A stretch of DNA of 64,000 nucleotides from Desulfoluna limicola (GTDB taxonomy: Bacteria; Desulfobacterota; Desulfobacteria; Desulfobacterales; Desulfolunaceae), in the NCBI RefSeq assembly GCF_021654575.1, contig NZ_AP024488.1, positions 496,001 through 560,000 on the forward strand. The letters run 5' to 3'. Below the pieces are notes generated by a model. The model was not told the origin of the DNA. It searched no databases and worked only from the letters and a program-made list of their open reading frames with translations. Below, in pieces: positions 45,948 through 52,791 of this stretch; positions within the stretch are counted from its first letter, which is position 1, and every line of letters starts with the position of its first letter. The position numbers were made by a program, and so were the translations under genes.

Positions 45948-46489
45948 AAAACAATAAACCCTTATAACTATCTAATTTAATGTTGTTTGTTGTTTGTTGT
46001 GGGGGGTGTAGATGGGCTCATTCTTTCTGCCCATTGATATTACCCCTCACCCCCGGAACACAATTAGCTTATCTCACAGAGATGAGTTTTTAGTACCGTA
46101 TAGGTAACGAAAATTTTATTCTTAATAAATATTATGTGCAAAAGATAGCTTTACCAACATGTGCTTGTCAAGTGTCGATCACTAATTTTCCCTTGTACGA
46201 GTATTAGCAAAACAATAACTTTTAAATTATCATTGAAGCGAAAACTAAGGGGTTTCTGAGTCCCCATTGGTCCATTCTTTTCCTTGAGAAAAGTGCCAAT
46301 CATCTATCAAAGGGGCAAGTGGGTTGTTTCCATGCCCCTGAATCAGCCGACCGGGTTCCTTTTATCCCTGAAGAGAATCAATACTGGTCTTTGCAGAGCT
46401 TACCGTTGAGACTTTGGCGGTCCTGGTGCCAGCCACTGGGGATTTGTTCACACCAGAGTGGGTGTGGGAGGCCCGGGTGATCTTGGTGA
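45948..46489. other. A+T-rich non-coding region upstream of acyltransferase
   Basis: About 540 bases, strongly A+T-rich to about 46260, with GTTGTTTGTTGTTTGTTG simple repeats near 45981 and the second direct-repeat copy at 46341-46387. A short stem AGGGGCA/TGCCCCT lies at about 46311-46340. No gene is supported. Confidence 0.55.
46341..46387. repeat. Diverged direct repeat, copy 2
   Basis: This copy partners that at 45250-45296. The 1.1-kb segment between the copies carries the acyltransferase gene and the A+T-rich DNA. Confidence 0.6.
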
Positions 46490-46657
46490 TCAGGGTCTCT
46501 TTAATAGCGCATAGGCGGTCGAGAGGGAGAGAAGGAGTGAGGCGGCACTTAGGGCTCCGATGGCGATGGGTACAGCGGCCAGGTTCGGGGATTGGGCGGT
46601 TATGGGCTTGGGGTTCGTGACAGTTTCGGTGGTGATCCGCCCACGGTCTTTAGACAC
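46490..46657 (-). CDS. Possible small membrane protein (55 aa)
   Basis: A GTG at 46657 opens a 55-codon frame beginning VSKDRGRITTETV, with a hydrophobic helix (AAVPIAIGALSAASLLL) and a short basic end. The ribosome-binding site is weak and the frame is open further upstream without ATG. An upstream 29-codon frame (46660-46749) stops two bases before it. It could be a real short gene or a relic of an accessory element. Confidence 0.3.
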   Translation of the reverse strand: MSKDRGRITTETVTNPKPITAQSPNLAAVPIAIGALSAASLLLSLSTAYALLKRP

Positions 46658-46798
46658 GTTTACCGTCTTTTCCCCGGTGACTCGGTGCGGGTGCTCGATG
46701 CCGTATCGTCCACGATTTGTGACTTAAGCTTCTGTAGACCGGTGGCCATGGTTGCAAATCCACTGTGGCAAAAAATCCCTGGACCCCAGGTGACAAAA

Positions 46799-46834
46799 TC
46801 CCAACCTTACTTCATAAGGTTGGGCTTTTGTTTT
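46799..46834 (+). terminator. Hairpin with T-tract, possibly bidirectional
   Basis: CCCAACCTTA (46800-46809) pairs perfectly with TAAGGTTGGG (46815-46824), followed by CTTTTGTTTT; the minus strand shows ATTTTG. No adjacent plus-strand gene is known. A type-A repeat follows directly. Confidence 0.65.
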
Positions 46835-46840
46835 AAAGAC

Positions 46841-46892
46841 ATGTTTGTTGAACTTTCCAAAAGTTCAGCTCCCGGCAGGGCCGCCGGAGGCA
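46841..46892. repeat. Type-A repeat, forward
   Basis: It reads ATGTTTGTTGAACTTTCC, then CTCCCGGCAGGGCCGCCGG and AGGCA. It lies just after the hairpin at 46800. Confidence 0.7.
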
Positions 46893-46970
46893 CACGCTCA
46901 TTTTTTTACTGTAATGCAACTGTAACGGAAATAGGCCATATTTTGGCCTTTTTTGGTGGGTTTTGAACAC

Positions 46971-47006
46971 AAAAAGGTTTCATGCATAAATGCATGAAAC
47001 CTTTTT
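46971..47006 (-). terminator. Terminator of tRNA-Leu, 17-bp perfect stem
   Basis: AAAAAGGTTTCATGCAT pairs with ATGCATGAAACCTTTTT around AA. On the minus strand it lies 30 bases past the tRNA 3' end and supplies its own T-tract. Confidence 0.85.
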
Positions 47007-47036
47007 TAAGATCCTGAAATCATATGTTTAATTTTA

Positions 47037-47123
47037 TGGTACCCGGAACGAGAATCGAACTCGTACAGACTTGCGTCCGAGGGATTTTAAGTCCCTTGCG
47101 TCTACCAGTTCCGCCATCCGGGC
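47037..47123 (-). tRNA. tRNA-Leu (anticodon UAA)
   Basis: Read on the minus strand, the 87-base gene starts GCCCGGATGGCGGAACT, has anticodon loop CTTAAAA (UAA) on stem AGGGA/TCCCT, a long variable arm typical of tRNA-Leu, a TTCG T-loop region and an encoded CCA end. The acceptor stem pairs GCCCGGA with TCCGGGT. Confidence 0.95.
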
Positions 47124-47530
47124 AGACCATAAAAATGGCCCTGTTCGGACGAGCCGAAAGGACTACCTCTCTTTACGCGATTTTTTTTTGAATGGCAACC
47201 GACAATTTGCCCTTATATGTACTTTCCGCTGGTTTCACGCTCCTTTCGTCGGACGGCCCGAGAGAGAGGGGCTTAAAATTCCTGGTTTTTCATGTGGCAC
47301 CCAACAGGCAATCCTCAGGTCAGGCTAAAGCGGCTGCCTGAAAAGGTAGCTGTGGTCTTGAGCTGGTGAAGATATTTGTATCCAAAACCTGTTTATCAAA
47401 CTTTTCAAAAGTTTGGCCCCCGGCAGGGCCGCCGGCGGCATTTTTTGTATTGTTTCTAACGCATTGATTGTCGTTGCCATCGCGATGCTTCGTCTTGCAT
47501 GGCGGGTGGTTTTCTGTTACAACCCCCGAA
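47124..47530. other. Gap between tRNA-Leu and maf
   Basis: About 400 bases without a gene. A forward type-A repeat occupies 47384-47440 (AAAACCTGTTTATCAAAC ... GCCGCCGGCGGCA). The tRNA promoter should lie just above 47123. Confidence 0.5.
47384..47440. repeat. Type-A repeat, forward
   Basis: It reads AAAACCTGTTTATCAAAC, then CTTTTCAAAAGTTTGGCC, CCCGGCAGGGCCGCCGG and CGGCA. It is one of the best-preserved copies with 52307. Confidence 0.75.
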
Positions 47531-48133
47531 ATGAAAGAAAATCAGCATATTGATACAAAACGACTTGTCCTGGCATCTCAGTCTCCTCGAAGGAAAGATC
47601 TCCTGGAAGAGGCTGGAGTTCTAATTGATATCATTCCAAGCCATGCAGATGAAATTCTGCCCGAAGGGGTTGACCCGGCCAGCTGTGCAAAGGAGCTGGC
47701 TCGGCTCAAGTCTCGTGATGTGGCTGCTGCCCATCCGGATCGTTGGGTTCTGGGCGCCGATACCATCGTCGTGGTGGGTGAGGCCATTCTTGGCAAGCCG
47801 GAGTCAGGTGACGACGCACGTCGTATGTTGGGTGCTTTGTCCGGTCGGGCCCATCAGGTCTGTACCGGCTTTTGCCTCATCAATACATCCCTTGAACGGG
47901 AAATCTGCGAGGTGGTAACCACCGATGTCACCTTTAAGACGCTGTCTCCTGCGGAGATAAACTGGTATATTGAAACCGGTGAGCCCTTTGATAAGGCCGG
48001 AGCTTACGGAATCCAGGGCAAAGGCGCGTCCCTCGTTCGGGAAATCAACGGCTCGTATACCAACGTGGTGGGACTGCCAATTTGTGAAGTGGTGGTTCAT
48101 TTAAAAGCAATCGATCTGGTGGAGTTCAGGTAG
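47531..48133 (+). CDS. maf: Maf-family nucleoside triphosphate pyrophosphatase
   Basis: Maf proteins hydrolyse canonical or modified NTPs (dTTP/UTP-type) to monophosphates. The 200-residue product shows the N-terminal LASQSPRRKDLLEEAG signature, VLGADTIVV and the later KAGAYGIQGKGA segment, which carries catalytic acid and base residues. ATG 47531 fits the family; the longer frame from 47468 crosses repeat-flanked DNA. The ribosome-binding site is weak. yggS begins about seven bases after its stop, so the two form an operon. Confidence 0.93.
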   Translation: MKENQHIDTKRLVLASQSPRRKDLLEEAGVLIDIIPSHADEILPEGVDPASCAKELARLKSRDVAAAHPDRWVLGADTIVVVGEAILGKPESGDDARRMLGALSGRAHQVCTGFCLINTSLEREICEVVTTDVTFKTLSPAEINWYIETGEPFDKAGAYGIQGKGASLVREINGSYTNVVGLPICEVVVHLKAIDLVEFR

Positions 48134-48139
48134 CAGGTG

Positions 48140-48832
48140 ATGAAAGATCGCATTCAGAAAATTGAGCAGCAGATAAGAGAGGCCGCCGAAAAGGCTGGCC
48201 GCAACCCCGAAGAGATCCGTCTTGTGGCCGTGAGCAAAATCAAGCCAGCCGAGATGGTCAAAGAGGCCATGGACGCCGGTCAGCGGATCTTCGGAGAGAA
48301 TTACATCCAGGAAGCCGTCGCCAAGATCGAAGAGGTCGGAAGCGAGGGAATTGAGTGGCACTTCATCGGTCACCTTCAAAGCAAGAAGTCCAAATACGCC
48401 GCTGGTGTCTTTGACCTCATCCACTCGGTGGACAGCCTGAAGCTGGCAAAAGAGATCAACAAGCAGGCCGCTAAAAAAGGCGTGGTTCAAAAGATCCTTA
48501 TCCAGGTGAATACCAGCGGAGAGGACAGCAAGTCCGGAACCACCGAAGAAGCCGTGATCGAGTTGATCCGGGAGGCCGCCACACTTGAAAATGTGGCGAT
48601 CAAGGGGCTTATGACCATGCCCGCCTTCTTCGACGACCCTGAAGGGGCAAGGCCATACTTTCGGCAGCTGCGACTTATTAAGGAACGCATTGAGTCCCTT
48701 GCCATACCCGGCGTGGAGATGAAAGAGCTCTCCATGGGCATGAGCGGGGATTTCGAGGTGGCCATCGAGGAGGGTGCGACACTGGTAAGGGTCGGAACCG
48801 CCATCTTCGGAGCTCGTTCATACCATTCATAG
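48140..48832 (+). CDS. YggS-family PLP-binding protein
   Basis: The 230-residue PLP homeostasis protein has the lysine-bearing VAVSKIKP motif, FGENYIQEA, WHFIGHLQSKKSK, and the late MGMSGDFEVAIEEGATLVRVG phosphate-binding region (given as consecutive short motifs SMGMSGDF and GATLVRVG). It is a TIM-barrel protein without known catalysis that buffers pyridoxal phosphate. ATG 48140 follows AGCAGGTG; GTG 48137 is immediately upstream. It follows maf closely. Confidence 0.93.
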   Translation: MKDRIQKIEQQIREAAEKAGRNPEEIRLVAVSKIKPAEMVKEAMDAGQRIFGENYIQEAVAKIEEVGSEGIEWHFIGHLQSKKSKYAAGVFDLIHSVDSLKLAKEINKQAAKKGVVQKILIQVNTSGEDSKSGTTEEAVIELIREAATLENVAIKGLMTMPAFFDDPEGARPYFRQLRLIKERIESLAIPGVEMKELSMGMSGDFEVAIEEGATLVRVGTAIFGARSYHS

Positions 48833-48950
48833 AAAGGGCTGATTCATCAGGCAAGTAACACAATCCGCTTGTTGTCCGACTGTTTTCTGCTGCTATACAT
48901 GTGGCTGTAATTCAATACAGATGAATCAAGAACAATAATCAGCCCTTTCT
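48831..48950. repeat. 120-bp MITE-like element with 14-bp terminal inverted repeats
   Basis: AGAAAGGGCTGATT (48831-48844) is perfectly inverted at 48937-48950. Inside, TGATTCATC is also matched by GATGAATCA (about 48921-48929). The element begins within the yggS stop codon. It might be a miniature mobile element or a two-state terminator. From 48951 to 49185 no gene is seen, only A+T-rich DNA with a CCATGG inverted pair. Confidence 0.55.
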
Positions 48951-49185
48951 ACCCTGCGGGCGCTCAGATGCTTTCGATAGCTGCGTTAATCCATGGTCGA
49001 AGCAAAAAAGCTACTCCTTTCCATGGATATGCTTTGCTTTCGAATGTGTTTGTTCGTGAATACATATCAAAGGATTGAAGGGCTTTTTCAATTTTATGGT
49101 GTCCAGACTCGTTTTATAACAATGTAAACCCATGCTCGAAGATCGAATGTGACGTAGCATGAGGTGAGTCGACTTAGATGTGTGA

Positions 49186-49280
49186 CAGGAGCCATTTGCT
49201 CTGAGGAACGAAGAGGAAATGGCTCCTGCAATCGGATAGTTTTTGCGGAGCTTTTTTCAAAAAGCGACCCGCCGGAGGCA
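49186..49280. repeat. Long hairpin plus type-B repeat before queH
   Basis: A 17-base stem (CAGGAGCCATTTGCTCT with AGAGGAAATGGCTCCTG, one mismatch) encloses loop GAGGAACGA. CAATCGG and a forward type-B copy (GTTTTTGCGGAGC ... GACCCGCCGGAGGCA) follow. The order matches the 44919-45037 locus. The GGAGG at its end lies about 12 bases before the queH ATG and might contribute to ribosome binding. Confidence 0.75.
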
Positions 49281-49291
49281 ATTTTTTTAAC

Positions 49292-49843
49292 ATGAAAATA
49301 TTGATGCACACATGCTGTGGCCCCTGCTCCATCTATCCCACCCGTGTTCTTCAGGACGCGGGGCATGACCTGATGGGCTTTTTTTACCGTCATAACATTC
49401 ATCCTTTTACCGAGTGCATGAAGCGGGAAGAGGGGATGAGACAGTTTGCGAAGTCCTGCGACATGAAAGTGATCTATCAGGAGGGGTATGAGCTGGAGGC
49501 GTTCTTGCGCCAAGCGGCTTTCCGGGAGAAGGACCGCTGCCGCATGTGTTACCACGCTCGGCTTCGGGCCACGGCCCTTCTGGCCAAGCGGGGGAAATTC
49601 GAAGCGTTTACCTCCACACTGCTCTATAGCCGACACCAGAACCACGAGCTGATCAAAAGCATCGCGGAGTCCCTTGCAAGGGAGGTGGGCGTGAAGTTCT
49701 ACTATGAAGATTTCAGGCCCGGCTGGAAGGAGGGGATCGACACCTCCAAAGAGATGGGCATTTACCGCCAGCAGTACTGCGGGTGTATCTACAGTGAGAA
49801 AGACCGCTACGCCAAAGAGATTAAAGCCAAGGCACAGGGGTGA
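49292..49843 (+). CDS. queH: Epoxyqueuosine reductase QueH
   Basis: QueH (formerly DUF208) reduces epoxyqueuosine in tRNA to queuosine, using a 4Fe-4S cluster and a second metal centre. The 183-residue product carries the family Cys motifs HTCCGPCS, CRMCYHARL and YCGCIYSEKDR, and TSTLLYSRHQNHE. The ATG at 49292 matches the family start. No other queuosine genes are adjacent. The gene lies directly behind a type-B palindromic repeat. Confidence 0.95.
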   Translation: MKILMHTCCGPCSIYPTRVLQDAGHDLMGFFYRHNIHPFTECMKREEGMRQFAKSCDMKVIYQEGYELEAFLRQAAFREKDRCRMCYHARLRATALLAKRGKFEAFTSTLLYSRHQNHELIKSIAESLAREVGVKFYYEDFRPGWKEGIDTSKEMGIYRQQYCGCIYSEKDRYAKEIKAKAQG

Positions 49844-50204
49844 AAGACCCCTACATCCTGAGGCACCAGCTGCACAGTCAAGCCGTGGGGCAGGGGATTG
49901 TCTCCTGGCCCACGGTGTTACTTCAGGGACCTCCATGATCTGATTTTCAGGCATCGACCATATTAACCCGGCGGTTACTAAAAAGGTACTTAGTTACCCA
50001 CACCGAAATTTGTAACCAATTGAAATATGGATATCACGATCTGTTGCTATGTCGGGTCTCTTTGTCCCTCCTTAGTAAGTGCGTGAATGTCGAGGAACCC
50101 TATCACCCCGATAAGTTTGCCACCTCTTTTATCTTCAGTTTCGTGTATTAAGTTGCCGGGTTAATAAGATCACGAAGCGTCCTTTGGACCCCACGAACGG
50201 TGGT
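49844..50204. other. Gap between queH and IS element
   Basis: It contains a hairpin CCGTGGG/CCCACGG with inner AGG/CCT (49883-49915) that may end the queH transcript. The rest shows no gene and runs into the left end of the IS. Confidence 0.5.
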
Positions 50205-50229
50205 TGTCAATGAAGTTGTCGCCTCGGGC

Positions 50230-51339
50230 TTAAGCGGCTATTGCAGTTTTGTTGCCCAGCGGTGATGTCTTTTTATCAGGGTTCAACCAGACCTCAGCCG
50301 GCAGTGTCCAATCTCTTGTTTTCCTGCTTCCCCATCGCTCTGGATGACGAGCCTTGGCTTGTCGCATCTTTAGACGCCTGGCCTCAAGAATGGCGTCAGA
50401 AACACCCAAATGTCTCTGAGCAGGTGTCACAAATTTAAGGCTGCTGTGCTTGTGCTTGTAGTTGTACCAAGACACAAAACTGTTCGCCCAGCTTCGTGCA
50501 TCTATAAGTGTTTTGAACGGCTTTGAGGGGTAGTCAGGACGGTATTTCATAGTCCTGAACAGGGACTCTGAATAGGGGTTGTCATCACTAACACGAGGCC
50601 TGCTGAAGGAGGGAATCACTCCAAGCCTTTGCAAGGTCGCAAGCATAGTGGCCCCTTTCATAGGGCTGCCGTTGTCCGAGTGGAGGATCAGAGGCGTATC
50701 TTGGTTGTATATTCCATGCTTCAAACATGCTTTTTGTATCATTTCAGCAGCATGGTCTGCTGATTCAGTACCATGGATTTCCCAGGAGACAATCATACGG
50801 CTGAAGATGTCTTCCACCATGTACAGATAAAAATGTTGTCCTCTGATGGGCGTCGGCAAATAGGTGATATCCCAGCTCCAAACTTGGTTTGGGCCTGTTG
50901 CAGCATACGAGGTGGGCTTTCGCTTTGGAGCCGATACAGCGCGCCCTCGCCGGACAAGTTGCCCAGCTTTACGCAAGACCCTGTAAAAAGTGGATACTGA
51001 AGCAATGTAGGTCCCTTCATCCAGAAGAGTTGGGACAATCTGGCTTGGAGGCATACTTTGGAACCGTTTTTGGTTAGAAACTGTAAGAATTTCGAGCTGC
51101 TCTTTTTCCGTCATCATGTTTGCCGGAGACGGCCTGAGCGCATGCTTTCTCTTGTCTCTCTGGAGAGAGCCGGAAGGTTGATTCCACCGTTGAATAGTTC
51201 TCGATGAGACTCCAAGTTCTTGACATGCCTTGGATAATCGAGCCCCGGCATCGACGGCTTCTTGGATGACGCGAACAGCTTCAATGCGATCTGAGAGTGT
51301 AATCAGTCGTCCTCGGGATCCCCCCAGATCGCCTGGGCC
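50230..51339 (-). CDS. IS3 transposase OrfB (DDE integrase), -1 frame
   Basis: The rve-type catalytic domain has the DDE triad as WDITYLP, LHSDNGSP and NPYSESLFRT. An ATG occurs at 51117, but the frame is open upstream through a helix-turn-helix (IEAVRVIQEAVDAGARL, VSSRTIQRW) as far as orfA. Together with AAAAAAG at 51345-51339 in orfA this indicates production as an OrfAB fusion by -1 ribosomal frameshifting. I therefore extend the frame to 51339, the first base after the slip. Confidence 0.88.
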   Translation of the reverse strand, partial: GPGDLGGSRGRLITLSDRIEAVRVIQEAVDAGARLSKACQELGVSSRTIQRWNQPSGSLQRDKRKHALRPSPANMMTEKEQLEILTVSNQKRFQSMPPSQIVPTLLDEGTYIASVSTFYRVLRKAGQLVRRGRAVSAPKRKPTSYAATGPNQVWSWDITYLPTPIRGQHFYLYMVEDIFSRMIVSWEIHGTESADHAAEMIQKACLKHGIYNQDTPLILHSDNGSPMKGATMLATLQRLGVIPSFSRPRVSDDNPYSESLFRTMKYRPDYPSKPFKTLIDARSWANSFVSWYNYKHKHSSLKFVTPAQRHLGVSDAILEARRLKMRQAKARHPERWGSRKTRDWTLPAEVWLNPDKKTSPLGNKTAIAA

Positions 51340-51803
51340 TTTTTTCTCAGCACCAGCAAAGCCGCTGTTTCAGCCAGGGCCTTGTCCTTGCGTTTCAGTT
51401 CCTTGGTTAAGTTTTTAATTGCTTTCTTGTCCCGTTTTCGGTCTTCAGAAAGAGTTTTCCGATGATCGACTGATGATGAATTAGCCTTTAAACAGGCAGT
51501 CTTCCATTCGGTAACTTGTTCCGGGTAAAGGCCTTTTTTACGACAATACTCCGATAGTTCGGATTCATTTAGTGTGGCTGTTTCCAATACAACTGCAAAT
51601 TTCTCTTCCGAACTCCATTTGTCCGGTTTATTGCCTGTTCCCGGCACAATTACTCCTTTGGATAGAGCCCGTTTCCGCCATGTATACAACGTGCTGTCTG
51701 TAATTCCTGTCTCTTCGGCCAGTCTCCGGACAGGCATGCTTGAAGGGGGCATCATCTTTTGAATTATGGACGACTTTAGTTCGTCTGAATAATAATGGCT
51801 CAA
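51303..51803 (-). CDS. IS3 transposase OrfA (DNA-binding)
   Basis: The 166-residue protein has a helix-turn-helix (VRRLAEETGITDSTLYTWR) that would bind the element's ends and a Leu/Lys-rich coiled coil (KELKRKDKALAETAALLVL) for dimerisation. Its frame ends 11 codons after A-AAA-AAG, where ribosomes can slip back into orfB. The ATG is about 65 bases inside the right inverted repeat. Confidence 0.9.
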   Translation of the reverse strand: MSHYYSDELKSSIIQKMMPPSSMPVRRLAEETGITDSTLYTWRKRALSKGVIVPGTGNKPDKWSSEEKFAVVLETATLNESELSEYCRKKGLYPEQVTEWKTACLKANSSSVDHRKTLSEDRKRDKKAIKNLTKELKRKDKALAETAALLVLRKKAQAIWGDPEDD

Positions 51804-51870
51804 CTGGTTCTCTCACAATCGCCCCGCACTCTAATTGATTTTTTCAAACGAGGCGACAACTATCCTGACA

Positions 51871-52306
51871 CAGGGGGCGAAGGAGGTGGGAGGCCATTCA
51901 GGGACTTAGCCCGAATATTTCATGAGAAAGCAAATGTTGCGAAGTTAAAGCATGTTATTAAGAATGGTTACTTTGAACCGTTAAGACATTTCAAAAGCAC
52001 AAAGTGTCCTTCACGGTTTCCTGCTCGCTTTTCTCACCCTTCGGGCGAGCCGAGTGACCCATCTTCTGCGTTATCAGAGCTTTGAATATGGATGCACTCA
52101 ACTCGTGAAATATCCGGGTTACGGAGCAGGGGCTTTGTCCCCCTGCCATCCGGGGACGACGACATGGGGGGCGCTACACAAAAAATGGAACAGGCATCTT
52201 ATGAACTGACGCAATGCCTCACCCTCTGCACGGATGCCTTTGCCCCTTGTTTCTCGGGGCAAATCACATCTGCGTTTAATCCGCGAACCACCAAGGACTA
52301 ATTTTT
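51871..52306. other. Region after the IS; possible gene relic
   Basis: A frame reaching 52085 contains RPFRDLARIFHEKANVAKL and KNGYFEPLRHF, which look protein-like but begin inside the IS end and lack a start. It could be the interrupted remains of a gene. No other support is visible. Confidence 0.3.
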
Positions 52307-52380
52307 AAAACCTGTTTGTCAAACTTTTTAAAAGTTTGGCCCCCGGCAGGGCCGCCGGAGGCACCAGCTGAATAGTTACG
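52307..52380. repeat. Type-A repeat, forward, with GCTGAATAGTTAC tail
   Basis: It reads AAAACCTGTTTGTCAAAC, then TTTTTAAAAGTTTGGCCC, CCGGCAGGGCCGCCGGAGG and the tail GCTGAATAGTTACG. It is the clearest full-length copy in the window. Confidence 0.8.
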
Positions 52381-52542
52381 TTTTAAGTAAAATAGAAATT
52401 GAATGACTTAGGTCGATGTGGTAATAGTTTTTTGTACGTGAGTTCATCTTATAAGGGTGAACGAGGATCGGGATGGCAATCGCGCCCTCTCGAGAGCTGA
52501 ATGCCCGTGTCGTCTCATGGGCGGGACATTCAGGCCAAGGGA

Positions 52543-52613
52543 AAAATGCCAAACCTGTCGTGAGGCAGGGACGGAAAGCCACGGGTCTTGATGGATCAAG
52601 ACAGCCGGGTTAC
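52543..52613 (+). promoter_or_regulatory. Cyclic di-GMP-I (GEMM-I) riboswitch
   Basis: The aptamer core matches the GEMM-I consensus: CCAAACC, a P2 hairpin CCTGTC-GTGA-GGCAGG with a GNRA-type tetraloop, GGGACG, GAAAGCCACGGG, a P3 stem (TCTTGAT/ATCAAGA), then CAGCCGGGTTACC. These positions correspond to the conserved core of Vc2-type aptamers. It lies about 180 bases before the secreted VCBS/dockerin gene and is followed by a terminator, so c-di-GMP should control read-through into that gene. Confidence 0.88.
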
Positions 52614-52623
52614 CCCGGGATGA

Positions 52624-52660
52624 CAACGGTTCGTCCTTTATGGGGATGGGCCGTTTTTTT
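52624..52660 (+). terminator. Riboswitch expression platform: terminator
   Basis: AACGG (52625) pairs with CCGTT (52651), with inner TCGTCC/GGGATGG pairs including G-U, followed by TTTTTT. It lies 11 bases after the aptamer and upstream of the coding start, as expected for transcriptional control. Confidence 0.75.
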
Positions 52661-52791
52661 ATGGCCACCAATGAATCGGCAGGCATGGCCTGTCGGTTGC
52701 CGTGTGGCGCCCTTTTCGTCTCCTGTTTTTCTTCCGGTCTTCTGGCCCCACTTCCCTTCGATGCTGTGCTGACTCAAACGAGGGGATGTCT

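Larger units (their letters stand above)
50205..51870 (-). mobile_element. IS3-family insertion sequence, complete
   Basis: The 1666-bp element has ends with imperfect inverted repeats: TGTCAATGAAGTTGTCGCC on the left (from 50205) and, read inward from 51870, TGTCAGGATAGTTGTCGCC; both continue TCG. It holds orfA and orfB on the minus strand with an A-AAA-AAG slip site between them. All three DDE residues are intact, so it may be active. No 3-5 base target duplication is visible at the ends I chose (GGT on the left, CAG on the right). Confidence 0.85.

Noticed and set aside
45232..46387. Integron attC sites around the acyltransferase
   Set aside because: No GTTRRRY/RYYYAAC core pairs or integrase gene were seen; the direct repeats are better described simply as repeats.
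46414..46966. Plus-strand frames of 68 and 124 codons
   Set aside because: They run through repeats and hairpins, lack ribosome-binding sites and have erratic composition; the short minus-strand frame is a better, though weak, candidate.
50201..51874. Target-site duplication of the IS3 element
   Set aside because: The bases next to the chosen ends (GGT and CAG) do not match; the ends may be off by a few bases or the duplication has decayed.
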